Virus record (IMG/VR): IMGVR_UViG_3300009314_000048
Location: 1-35,252 of that record
DNA: 35,252 nucleotides
Source of the DNA: a virus
Reading direction: 5' to 3' (one strand)
Shown here: one piece after another, positions 27,904 through 35,252 of the stretch
How the letters are laid out: each line of letters opens with the position of its first letter
How positions within the stretch are numbered: the first letter of the stretch is position 1
Translations under genes and position numbers: made by a program
Notes under the pieces: model-generated
What the model was told of the DNA's origin: nothing
The model's input: only the letters and a program-made list of their open reading frames with translations
Database searches by the model: none

Positions 27904-28226
27904 GCCAGGACCTGACCGTCGGCGGAGCCGTGATGATGAGCAAGTTCGGCGAGTCGGTGACCTATACGCCGCTGAACGGGTCGGCCCGCGTGATCACCGC
28001 CGTCGTCGACCGCGAACCGCCCGCACCGGCCGGCAGCCCGGTCAGCGAGCCGCGAATCGAAGTGACGGTCTACAACGACGCGACGACAGGGATCTCCACG
28101 GCCGAACTGAACACCGGCGGAGACATGCTCACGGCCGCCTGGCGGATCGGCGGCGATGAACAGGCACGCCGGATCGTCGGCGTGGTGCAACAGGACAGCG
28201 GCATGGTGACGCTGGAAGTGAGATGA
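27900..28226 (+). CDS. Head-tail connector, FII-like
   Basis: ATGA overlap upstream. The 108 residues (VMMSKFGESVTYTPLNGSAR, VITAVVDREPPAPAG, TAAWRIGGDEQARRIVGVVQ) have the beta-barrel pattern and opening 'FGESVTYTP' common to phage head-tail attachment proteins of the lambda FII type. It is followed by tail-completion genes, which fits. Confidence 0.75.
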   Translation: MSQDLTVGGAVMMSKFGESVTYTPLNGSARVITAVVDREPPAPAGSPVSEPRIEVTVYNDATTGISTAELNTGGDMLTAAWRIGGDEQARRIVGVVQQDSGMVTLEVR

Positions 28227-28245
28227 GAACGGCAGGGATCCGGGC

Positions 28246-28797
28246 ATGATTTCGGTTGAACTGGACAAGCGGCAGTGGCGGGACGTGCAGCGGACGCTGC
28301 GGCATATTCCGCGCGGACTGCCGAAGGCCGTCAGCCGGGCGGTCAACAAGACCGCGACGACGGCGCGATCGCGCATCGTCAAGGGGATCTTCGCGGAAAT
28401 CCGGATGAAGCAGACGGACATCCGCAAGGCGCTGTCGCTGCGGAAGGCGACCTACCGTGTGTTCGAGGCGATGATCCGGGTCGGCGGCAAGCGGATCCCG
28501 CTGATCAAGTTCAGCGCCCGGCAGGTCCGGCGGGGGGTGTCCTACGGCATGCGACGCAGCGAAGGCCGACAGACCATCCCGGGCGCGTTCGTCGCGACGA
28601 TGCCCAGCGGGCACGTCGGCGTGTTCAAGCGACGCGGCAAGGTGCGAAAGCCCATCAAGGAGCGGTTCGGGCCGTCGCCGATGGCCGTGTTCGATCGGAC
28701 GCCCGGGCTGTGGTCGAAGATGCGAACGGATACGAGCGTCCTGCTGGCGCGGAACCTGGACACGCAGGTGCGGGTCCTGCTGGAGAAGGCCGGATGA
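28246..28797 (+). CDS. Minor tail protein Z-like
   Basis: The 183-residue product is basic and helical at first (GLPKAVSRAVNKTATTARSRIVKGIFAEI), then has FSARQVRRGVSYGMRRSEGR, TIPGAFVATMPSGHVGVFKR and RFGPSPMAVFDRTP. These blocks match prophage minor tail protein Z, which helps complete the tail end that meets the head. Joined to the next gene by ATGA overlap. Confidence 0.85.
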   Translation: MISVELDKRQWRDVQRTLRHIPRGLPKAVSRAVNKTATTARSRIVKGIFAEIRMKQTDIRKALSLRKATYRVFEAMIRVGGKRIPLIKFSARQVRRGVSYGMRRSEGRQTIPGAFVATMPSGHVGVFKRRGKVRKPIKERFGPSPMAVFDRTPGLWSKMRTDTSVLLARNLDTQVRVLLEKAG

Positions 28798-29276
28798 GCA
28801 CGCCTGTCGTCGAACAGATCGCCGTGGCGCTCAAGACGCTGCTGGAAGGCGTCACGGAAGCCAACGGGTACAACGTCACCGTCGCACAGGTGATCCGGCC
28901 CCGCCGGTCGGCGGCGCTGCCGACGATCACCGACAAGACCGTCGTGCTCGCCCAGGACGACCCGGCCGCCGACGAAGAAGGCCCGGAAATGGCCGCCCAG
29001 TGGATCCAGCCGTTCACGATCGACTACCACGTCGTGCAGTCCGAAGAGGCCGCCACGGCGGTCGATACGGAACTCAACCGCGGCCGGGCGGACATCGAAA
29101 AGGCGCTGCGGGCCGACCATACGCTCGAGACGGCGCACGGCAGCGCCCTGGCCATCGACATCCGCATCGGAAACCCCACGTACTTCCACGCGCCCGACGA
29201 CACGTTCGAGGGCGTGCGGATCGTGGCCAACGTGATCTATCGCACCAGCGAAGACGACCCGTACGTGAACGTCTAG
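28794..29276 (+). CDS. Tail terminator-like protein (gpU position)
   Basis: ATGA overlap upstream; AAGGCCGG precedes the start. The 160 residues (EQIAVALKTLLEGVTEANGY, IDYHVVQSEEAATAVDTELN, KALRADHTLETAHGSALAID) have the alpha/beta pattern of tail-terminator proteins. It lies between the Z-like and tube genes, where lambda has U. The family match is by pattern and place rather than by a strict motif. Confidence 0.65.
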   Translation: MSTPVVEQIAVALKTLLEGVTEANGYNVTVAQVIRPRRSAALPTITDKTVVLAQDDPAADEEGPEMAAQWIQPFTIDYHVVQSEEAATAVDTELNRGRADIEKALRADHTLETAHGSALAIDIRIGNPTYFHAPDDTFEGVRIVANVIYRTSEDDPYVNV

Positions 29277-29340
29277 GGACCAGGGAATAGGGACCAGGGA
29301 ATAGGGACCAGGGACCAGGGACCAGGGACCTGGGACCAGG
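29275..29340 (+). repeat. GGGACCA/GGGAATA heptamer tract
   Basis: About nine units, including the variant GGGAATA, in the gap before the tail-tube gene. The first unit overlaps the stop of the preceding gene. Confidence 0.9.
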
Positions 29341-29376
29341 CAAGCGGCAACAGGCAACAGCAGAAGGAGATAGACG

Positions 29377-30333
29377 ATGTCGGGACCTCTCATCAGCAGA
29401 CGCCGCGTGATGGCGGCAAAGATCGAATCCACGCCCGGGACCGCTGAAACGCTCGCCGCCGCCGACGGGGCGTTCAACGTGTTCGACCCGGACATCCAGG
29501 CCCAGGTCGAGTTCGTCGACCGGCCCGGACAGGGCACGCTGAGCCCCCTGGCGGGGCGCACGGGGGCCGAGGGCGGACAGGTGACCTTCGAGGTCGAACT
29601 GCACGGCTCGGGCAGCGCGGGCAGCCCCACGCCCGCCTGGGCCAGCACGTTCCTGCCCGCCTGCGGCTTCGCCGAGTCGTCCGGCGTGTTCACCCGCGAG
29701 AGCCTCCACCCGGAGGCGTCCGGGGCGAACACGAAGACGCTGACGCTCGGCGTCTACAAGGACGGCCTGCTCAAACAGATCAAGGGCGCCCAGGGGACGT
29801 TCGAGATCGTCCTGCGGGCCGGGCAGCCCGTGCGGCTGCGGTTCACGTTCACGGGCGTCTGGACGGATCCCTCCGACGTGGCCCTGATCGCGCCCGACTA
29901 CCCGTCGGTCAGCCCGCTGCGGTTCGTCTCCAGCGGACTGACGATCGGATCGTGGAGCCCGAAGGTCAACGAGATGTCGATCGACATCGGCAACAACGTG
30001 GTGCTCCGCGAAGACTCGGCCAACGCCAGCGGCTACCACACCGCGGCGATCACGGAGTGGCTCACGCAGGGAAGCCTCGACCCCGAAGCGACGCTCGTGG
30101 CCGACAACGACATCTTCGGGCAGTGGCTCAACAACCACAGCGAGCAGGCCCTGTCGATCGCCCTGGGCGGCGGCAGCGCCAACGGAAACACCGTGGCGAT
30201 CGCGTCGAGCAAGTTCCAGTGGCGGAACGTCCAGGAAGGCGACCGCAACGGCATCGCCATCGACAACCCGGAGTTCCAGCTGAACCGGGCCACCGACGCG
30301 GGCGACGACGAGATCAGCATCACGTTCGCGTGA
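29377..30333 (+). CDS. Major tail tube protein
   Basis: AGAAGGAG lies eight bases before the ATG. The 318 residues show MAAKIESTPGTAETLAAADG, FDPDIQAQVEFVDRPGQGTL, GQVTFEVELHGSG and VRLRFTFTGVWTDP, a pattern shared by tube subunits of long-tailed phages. The C-terminal part (LSIALGGGSANGNTVAIASS) is beta-rich. It stands just before the G/GT and tape-measure genes, as expected. Confidence 0.85.
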   Translation: MSGPLISRRRVMAAKIESTPGTAETLAAADGAFNVFDPDIQAQVEFVDRPGQGTLSPLAGRTGAEGGQVTFEVELHGSGSAGSPTPAWASTFLPACGFAESSGVFTRESLHPEASGANTKTLTLGVYKDGLLKQIKGAQGTFEIVLRAGQPVRLRFTFTGVWTDPSDVALIAPDYPSVSPLRFVSSGLTIGSWSPKVNEMSIDIGNNVVLREDSANASGYHTAAITEWLTQGSLDPEATLVADNDIFGQWLNNHSEQALSIALGGGSANGNTVAIASSKFQWRNVQEGDRNGIAIDNPEFQLNRATDAGDDEISITFA

Positions 30334-30411
30334 TGCAGGGACCAGGGACTTGGGACCAGGGACCAGGGGCTTGGGACTTGGGACTTGGGACTTGGGACCA
30401 GGGACGTGGGA
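30334..30411 (+). repeat. GGGACCA/GGGACTT heptamer tract
   Basis: The longest tract, about ten units with exact 7-base period, between the tube and G-like genes. It is followed by a strong ribosome site AAGGAG (30427-30432). Confidence 0.9.
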
Positions 30412-30444
30412 ATGGGAACGGCATGGAAGGAGCGATGAGAGAAA

Positions 30445-30903
30445 ATGCCATTGGCGTGTGATCCGAATCAGACGTTTCGCGTGCACCTGGACAGCGACGC
30501 CGACAAGCCGGATGAGTCGCGGCCGGACTTCGAGTTCCGCTTCCTGACAGGCCGGGAATGGAAGGCCTGCGTGACGGTCGACGACCGGATCGAGGGCGCC
30601 GAGAACGCGGTGGCGATCCTCGACGACGTGCTCGATCTGCTGCGGCCCCTGCTGGTCGGCTGGCGGAACATGACCGACCGCACCGGGCGGCCGATGCCGT
30701 TCGACAAGGCCGGGCTCGAAGACCTGGTCAACCCGGCCGAGGCCTGGGAACTGCTGGGAAAGGTGATGGGCCACAACCGGCTCGACGGAGACGACCTGGG
30801 AAAATCCGCGTCGCAGCCGCCTACCGGTTCGGACGGATCTGCAAGTCCTGCCCCGGGCCCGGAAGCCCCGGCGGGGCCGACAGCGACGGACGGCCCGGCA
30901 TAA
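30445..30903 (+). CDS. Tail assembly chaperone, G-like
   Basis: The 152 residues (PDFEFRFLTGREWKACVTVD, then AVAILDDVLDLLRPLLVGWR, then DLVNPAEAWELLGKVMG) form a helical domain followed by an acidic, Pro-rich tail. It lies between tube and tape-measure genes, where tail chaperones are found. GGGAAAA at 30798-30804 is set exactly in the X-XXY-YYZ register, allowing a -1 slip into the next frame. Most ribosomes would make this short form. Confidence 0.8.
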   Translation: MPLACDPNQTFRVHLDSDADKPDESRPDFEFRFLTGREWKACVTVDDRIEGAENAVAILDDVLDLLRPLLVGWRNMTDRTGRPMPFDKAGLEDLVNPAEAWELLGKVMGHNRLDGDDLGKSASQPPTGSDGSASPAPGPEAPAGPTATDGPA

Positions 30904-31211
30904 AGTGCCTGGACGCCCCGACGCCGACTACGCCGGTGGAGATGGAGTGCCCGGCGTGCGGCGGAGGCGGCTGCGACGAATGCGACGAGGGGCGGCTGAG
31001 GCTGGACGGCTGCCCGCGGCGGCGAGTGACCGACCGTGACGAGGTCTGGGACGTGATCGACTGCAGCCTCATGCTGAAACGCGGCATGCCGCCGGTGGCC
31101 GGCGGGCTGCTCGACCAGGCACGGGTGTTCGCCGAGGCGGCGCGATTCGTCCTGAGCGAGTACGCCCGGCACGAGGCCGAGGAGATCGAGCGGGCAATCA
31201 AGAGGAAGTGA
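30445..31211 (+). CDS. Tail assembly chaperone GT fusion by -1 frameshift
   Basis: Slipping back one base at 30804 joins residues 1-120 of the G-like protein to IRVAAAYRFGRICKSCPGPG and onward, about 255 residues in all. The T part has a zinc-ribbon-like block MECPACGGGGCDECDEGRLR and ends HEAEEIERAIKRK. In lambda the GT form binds the tape measure while G coats it; the same use is inferred. The T frame has no good start of its own, and its stop lies one base before the tape-measure ATG. Confidence 0.8.
30798..30804 (+). promoter_or_regulatory. -1 programmed frameshift site GGGAAAA
   Basis: In the G frame the codons are CTG GGA AAA, so the heptamer reads G-GGA-AAA, like lambda's GGGAAAG. Both tRNAs can re-pair one base back. 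Confidence 0.85.
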
Positions 31212-31212
31212 C

Positions 31213-32775
31213 ATGGCCAAGCGAAGCGTCGACATCATCGTCTCCGCCAAGGACCAGGCGAGCCGGCAGCTCGCCGGGATCGGGCGGAACGTCGATACGT
31301 TCGGCAAGAAGCTCGGCAACCTGAAACGCCTGGCGATCGGGGCGTTCGGCGGCGTGGCGATCACGCGCGGAATCATGGACACCGTCGAGGCGTTCGGGAT
31401 CCAGGAGCAGGCCGAGCGGAAACTGGCCGACGCGCTGGCCAACCTGGGCACCGTCAGCGGCCGGGCCAACGAGGAGATGAGGGCCTTCGCCGCGTCGATC
31501 CAGCGGCAGACGACCATCGGCGACGAGGCCGTTCTGCAGATGATGGCCCTGGGGGCGTCGCTGGGCAAGCTCAGCGGCGGCGCTCTGCGGGACGCCACGC
31601 GGGCGGCCATCGGGCTGAGCCGGGCACTGGGAACCGACACGACCGCGGCGATGAGGCTGATCGCCAGGGCGGCGATCGGCGACACGTCGCAGCTCGCACG
31701 CTACGGCATCAAGCTCAGCGAACTCATGAGCCCGCAGGAGAAGTTCAACGAACTGCTGCGGATCGGGGCGAGCAACTTCAACCTCGCACGCGGCGAAGCG
31801 CAGACCATGACGGGGCAGATCCAGCAGATGAAGAACTCCTGGGGGGACGCGAAGGAAAAGGCGGGGGAGTTCTTCCTGAACGTGTTCGAGGGATGGAAGA
31901 AGATCCGGAACGCGACGAACGTGGTGATCTTCGGCGGCGAGGACGAGCGGATCACGCGGCAGAAGCAGACGCTGCGCGACCTGCGGGAGTCGTTCGACGA
32001 CACGTTCAAACGGCTCGCGGAGTCTCGGAAGGCGAGCATCAAGGAGATGAGCGCGTCGGAGCAGTTGGCGATGCTCAAGAAGGAACTCGCCCTGGCCGAG
32101 CAGCTTCGCAGTGACGCCCTGCGGATCACGATGGAACGCGGGAAGGGCGGCACGCGCCTGCAGGGGATGGCCTACCAGGCGAAGGAGCAGATCCGCAAGG
32201 AAATCGGCATGATCGAGCCCCGTGCGAGGGCGGAGGCCGAGGCGAAGCTCGAAGCGGAGAAGCGAAAGAAGACGGTCGAGGCCAGCCGGGGGCTGTGGCT
32301 CGAAGTGCAGAAGATGCGCATCGAGGCGACGAAGGAGGGGCTCGACAAGGAGCTGGCGCTGCTGCGGGCGAAGCAGCAGGCGGAATGGGTGGCGGCGAAA
32401 AAGCAGGGCATGGACCTGAAACTGCTTCGGGAGAAGCACGTCCTCGAGGCGAAGGCGGCGATCCGGAAGTTCGACGACGAGGCGGCGGAAGAGGCCAAGG
32501 CGGCGGCGGAGAAAGCGGCCGCCGAAGCGCAGAAGACGGTGGACGCGAAGGAGCGAGCGGCGGGGGTCCTGGCGTCGCGGGCGGGGGTCGGGGCGGTCGA
32601 GGGGCGATTCCTGACGCGGGCGCCCGGGCAGGATGCGGCGATGCGCACCGAACAGCACACGCGGCAGCTCGTGCAGATCGCCAGGAACCAGGAGCGGCTC
32701 GCGGGAGAGATGGTCGAGAAGCTCAGCGGCTCGCAGATGGTGCAACTGATCGCCGCGGGCGTGCAGAACGGATAG
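31213..32775 (+). CDS. Tape measure protein
   Basis: AGAGGAAG lies upstream. The 520 residues are mostly helix. The start (VDIIVSAKDQASRQLAGIGR) and the block MRAFAASIQRQTTIGDEAVLQMMALGAS..LSGGALRDATRAAIGLSRAL, then LIARAAIGDTSQLARYGIKL, are classical tape-measure sequence. Residues 250-460 are long coiled coil (LDKELALLRAKQQAEWVAAK). At about 1.5 angstrom per residue the tail would be near 80 nm. No muralytic domain is seen in it. Confidence 0.92.
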   Translation: MAKRSVDIIVSAKDQASRQLAGIGRNVDTFGKKLGNLKRLAIGAFGGVAITRGIMDTVEAFGIQEQAERKLADALANLGTVSGRANEEMRAFAASIQRQTTIGDEAVLQMMALGASLGKLSGGALRDATRAAIGLSRALGTDTTAAMRLIARAAIGDTSQLARYGIKLSELMSPQEKFNELLRIGASNFNLARGEAQTMTGQIQQMKNSWGDAKEKAGEFFLNVFEGWKKIRNATNVVIFGGEDERITRQKQTLRDLRESFDDTFKRLAESRKASIKEMSASEQLAMLKKELALAEQLRSDALRITMERGKGGTRLQGMAYQAKEQIRKEIGMIEPRARAEAEAKLEAEKRKKTVEASRGLWLEVQKMRIEATKEGLDKELALLRAKQQAEWVAAKKQGMDLKLLREKHVLEAKAAIRKFDDEAAEEAKAAAEKAAAEAQKTVDAKERAAGVLASRAGVGAVEGRFLTRAPGQDAAMRTEQHTRQLVQIARNQERLAGEMVEKLSGSQMVQLIAAGVQNG

Positions 32776-32782
32776 GAACACG

Positions 32783-33667
32783 ATGGCAGTCGTCAACATC
32801 AAAGAGAAGGCCAGCGGCGACACGGCCGGGACCAGCGGCGAAGGGCAGCACTCCGCCACGCGGGCCTGGACGGTGCTGTGCGACGACCACGAGAACGATA
32901 CCAGCATCACCGCCAAGCAGGCCGAGGGGATCCCGCGGTACCAGGACTCGCACCCCAACGACCCGTTCCTCCGCGTCCAGACGATCCGCTCCAAGCGGAG
33001 CGGCAGCAGCCTGCTGTTCGAGGTCACGGTCACGTACGGGCAGCTCGACCCGGGCGAGGGCGGGGGCGACAACAGCAATCCGTTGGACTCGGGGCCCGTC
33101 CGGCGGTGGAGCTTCGCCTCCCGCAGCGAGCCGGTCGACGTGACCGACGGCGGCAAGCCCATCGTCAACTCCGCCGGCGAGAGCTTCGACCCGCCGGTCT
33201 GCGAAGAGAAGTACGACCTGGTGCTGACGATCACGCGCAACCAGGCGACGTTCGATGAGAAGGCCTACGAAGAGTACCGCGGCGCGACCAACAAGGAGCC
33301 CTTCATGGGCTTCGAGGTCGGCGAGTGCATGATGGCCAACATCTCCGGCGAAGAGGTCGTCCAGGGAGATTTCATCTACTGGCGGGTGACCTTCGAGATC
33401 CACATCCGCCGAGAGGCGACGGCCGAGGGGACGATCATCGGCGGCTGGAAACGGCGCGTGCTGGACCAGGGCTTCCGGACGTTCTTCGAGAACGATGACG
33501 ACGGCAAGCCTATCTACACGAACATCCTCGACAGCAACGGCCAGCCGATAACGGCGCCGGCTCTGCTGGACGGCGACGGGCAGAAACTCGCCAACGGGGC
33601 TGCGGCGAAATTCCTGGAGTTCCGCACGCGGCCGTCGGAGACGTACAGCGACCTGGGGCTGGAATAG
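32783..33667 (+). CDS. Hypothetical tail protein
   Basis: TAGGAACACG precedes the ATG. The 294 residues begin VVNIKEKASGDTAGTSGEGQ and contain RAWTVLCDDHENDTSITAKQ, then KYDLVLTITRNQATFDEKAY and YWRVTFEIHIRREATAEGTI. It is beta-rich and acidic. Its place just after the tape measure suggests a distal tail or tail-tip protein. No named family recognised. Confidence 0.65.
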   Translation: MAVVNIKEKASGDTAGTSGEGQHSATRAWTVLCDDHENDTSITAKQAEGIPRYQDSHPNDPFLRVQTIRSKRSGSSLLFEVTVTYGQLDPGEGGGDNSNPLDSGPVRRWSFASRSEPVDVTDGGKPIVNSAGESFDPPVCEEKYDLVLTITRNQATFDEKAYEEYRGATNKEPFMGFEVGECMMANISGEEVVQGDFIYWRVTFEIHIRREATAEGTIIGGWKRRVLDQGFRTFFENDDDGKPIYTNILDSNGQPITAPALLDGDGQKLANGAAAKFLEFRTRPSETYSDLGLE

Positions 33668-33682
33668 ACAAGGACAGCGATC

Positions 33683-34570
33683 ATGGCGAACAAGATCTGG
33701 CTCGGAACGGATACGGGCAACGAAGGCGACTGGTCCGTGGCGGCGAATTTCTCGCCGTCCGGCGTGCCGACCAGCAGCGACAAGGTCTGGCTGACCAACA
33801 GCACCCAGTCGGTGACGGACGGGCTGGACCAGTCGAGCGTGACGCTGGCCGAGGTGCACATCGACCAGTCGTACACGGGCAGCATCGGCACGCAGGGAAG
33901 CCCGCTGCAGATCGGGGCCGACCGCGCCGACATCGGCGAACACTACGGCTTCGGCACGCCCGCCGGCAGCCAGCGGATCAACCTCGACATCGTCACGCCC
34001 AGCGGGGCCGGCGCCAGCACGATCGTCGTGCACAACACCTGCACGTCGTCGGCCGACAGCTACCTGCCGCCCGTGCGGATCAAGACGGCCAACGCCGGCT
34101 CGACGCTGCAGGTGCTCAAGGGCTACGTGGGCCTGGCGGTCGACAGCCCCACCGACACGGCCACGATCGGAACCGTGACGATCGACTTCGTGACGAACCG
34201 GAGCAGCGACGCGAACGTGGAGATCGGCGAGGGCGTCACGATGACGACGCTGAGCAAGAACGCCGGCGCGTGCACGCTGCGGTGCGCGGCGACGACCGTC
34301 ACCAACCGGTACGGCGAACTGACGACCACCGGCAGCGGGGCGATCGGCACGATGAACGTCGACGGCGGAGACGTGATCCCGAAGTCGTCGGGGACCATCA
34401 CCACGCTCGACGCCGACGGCGGGACGGTCGACTTCACGCGAAGCCAGGTCGCACGCACGGTGACCAACGCCAGCCGAAGCGGCGGGGCGACCATCAAGTA
34501 CGACCAGGCCGTGGCGACGTTCACCAACGGCATCACCAGCGACGGGCCCGTGGCGCTCAGCGCGGCGTAG
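33683..34570 (+). CDS. Beta-solenoid tail or fibre protein
   Basis: AAGGA lies eleven bases before the ATG. The start (MANKIWLGTDTGNEGDWSVA, ANFSPSGVPTSSDKVWLTNS) resembles that of the large surface protein at 22570, and the rest has regular short strands with Thr/Ser/Gly turns (IGTVTIDFVTNRSSDANVEI, TTTGSGAIGTMNVDGGDVIP). It is probably a beta solenoid on the tail tip or fibre that meets the host surface. No enzyme motif is visible. Confidence 0.65.
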   Translation: MANKIWLGTDTGNEGDWSVAANFSPSGVPTSSDKVWLTNSTQSVTDGLDQSSVTLAEVHIDQSYTGSIGTQGSPLQIGADRADIGEHYGFGTPAGSQRINLDIVTPSGAGASTIVVHNTCTSSADSYLPPVRIKTANAGSTLQVLKGYVGLAVDSPTDTATIGTVTIDFVTNRSSDANVEIGEGVTMTTLSKNAGACTLRCAATTVTNRYGELTTTGSGAIGTMNVDGGDVIPKSSGTITTLDADGGTVDFTRSQVARTVTNASRSGGATIKYDQAVATFTNGITSDGPVALSAA

Positions 34571-34579
34571 GGACCACGA

Positions 34580-35086
34580 ATGACGAAGGTCTACGGGTAC
34601 ACGGAAGAGGGAAAGAAGCGCGTGGACCGCGCCGTGCGGGCCGTCGAGCAGGGCGCCGGCGACGTGACGCCGATCAGCCGCAAACGCCGGCCGTCCTGGA
34701 CGCCGCTTCGGCCCGCGATCGTGCAGTCGTCGACGGGCGAGTCCGGCGGCGAGCCGACCGTCCGATGGACCTACACGTGCAAGTGGGCGGACTTCCCGAC
34801 GGAGGCGGGGTACGAGAAATGGGCCGTCAGCGAGGAGTTCACCGACTCGTTCACCGCCTACAACCTGGCCGAGGAACTCAACGACGGGTCCGGGCGGCAG
34901 GGCAACGGCGTCGACGTCGACAGCCTCGACATCGACGACGACGGAACCGACGACGCGGACTTCTATCCCATCCAGGACGGCCAGCCCGTGATCATCTGGA
35001 GCTTCTACCTGGCCGCCAGCGACACGATGGCGTACTGGATCATCGGCGCCGGCATGCCCAACGGCATCGACGGCGGATGCCCGTAG
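34580..35086 (+). CDS. Hypothetical tail protein
   Basis: The 168 residues have a short basic start (VYGYTEEGKKRVDRAVRAVE), a Pro-rich link, then WTYTCKWADFPTEAGYEKWA and YLAASDTMAYWIIGAGMPNG. It is acidic near 115-140 (VDVDSLDIDDDGTDDADFYP), which could bind calcium. It lies ten bases after the solenoid gene. Unknown family, probably part of the tail tip or fibre. Confidence 0.6.
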   Translation: MTKVYGYTEEGKKRVDRAVRAVEQGAGDVTPISRKRRPSWTPLRPAIVQSSTGESGGEPTVRWTYTCKWADFPTEAGYEKWAVSEEFTDSFTAYNLAEELNDGSGRQGNGVDVDSLDIDDDGTDDADFYPIQDGQPVIIWSFYLAASDTMAYWIIGAGMPNGIDGGCP

Positions 35087-35102
35087 GGCCCGGAGGACCG
35101 CC

Positions 35103-35252
35103 ATGAGCAACAGCCTGCTGCTGCCGATGCTGAGCTGCTGCTGCGTGGAAGCATGCGGGCATTGTGCTGCGGACACGACGCCCAGGAAGATCCAGGCGGT
35201 CTTCAGCGGCATCACGGTCTGCTCCAACTGCATGCACTTCCTGGATTGGAAG
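35103..35252 (+). CDS. Cys-rich tail protein, 3' end outside window
   Basis: GGAGG lies six bases before the ATG. The visible 50 residues (MSNSLLLPMLSCCCVEACGH, CAADTTPRKIQAVFSGITVC, SNCMHFLDWK) carry a dense Cys pattern, with C-x2-C pairs that suggest metal binding or disulfides. The rest of the gene lies beyond the window. Place suggests a tail or fibre component. Confidence 0.6.
   Translation, partial: MSNSLLLPMLSCCCVEACGHCAADTTPRKIQAVFSGITVCSNCMHFLDWK

Overview
The window looks like one contiguous stretch (genome or prophage fragment) of a tailed double-stranded DNA phage with high GC content and lambda/Mu-like head genes. Every gene I can support lies on the + strand. Many neighbouring genes are joined by ATGA or GTGA start/stop overlaps, so they are probably read as a few long operons. 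Tandem heptamer tracts (GGGACCA/GGGACTT and CGGAAAT families) sit between and inside genes. To my knowledge such tracts are common in planctomycete (Phycisphaerae-like) chromosomes, so a planctomycete host is my best inference, but no host gene in the window proves it. I see no integrase, excisionase or transposase, so lytic versus temperate cannot be decided.

Layout. 1-1742: small Cys-rich proteins, a hypothetical protein and a lysozyme-type muralytic enzyme. 1743-2770: a non-coding RNA region with an initiator-type tRNA(CAT), a complete tmRNA (ssrA) and two further strongly folded, unassigned segments. A 15-base motif resembling TTGAAAACTGAATAC precedes each of the last three RNAs. 2771-5805: small accessory proteins, including a triple zinc-knuckle protein and a winged-helix protein. 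5861-13979: a replication and metabolism block with a ParB-like protein, a Gp37/Gp68 (DUF5131) protein, a replication-organiser-like HTH protein, a small membrane protein, a DUF6378 protein, an HD-domain nucleotidase and a calcineurin-like phosphoesterase interrupted at a run of ten C. 13980-14315 is a less GC-rich boundary segment.

14316-35252: packaging and virion genes in the order terminase small (with a duplicated Nu1-type HTH), terminase large (GpA type), zinc ribbon, gpW-like joiner, lambda-type portal, fused ClpP-like protease/scaffold/major capsid, decoration protein, a large beta-rich surface protein, and a lysis-like cassette (membrane protein, lipoprotein, holin). These are followed by a three-domain DUF115/glycosyltransferase/methyltransferase protein with a DUF115-like partner. 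The tail genes come next: connectors, tube protein, G/GT chaperones with a -1 frameshift site GGGAAAA, a 520-residue tape measure, and distal tail or fibre proteins running off the window. A tube protein plus tape measure, with no sheath or baseplate gene seen, suggests a siphovirus.

The most unusual parts are the phage tmRNA cassette, whose predicted tag AAPMRQAA lacks the usual LAA ending, and the sugar/methyl transfer module placed inside the virion genes.
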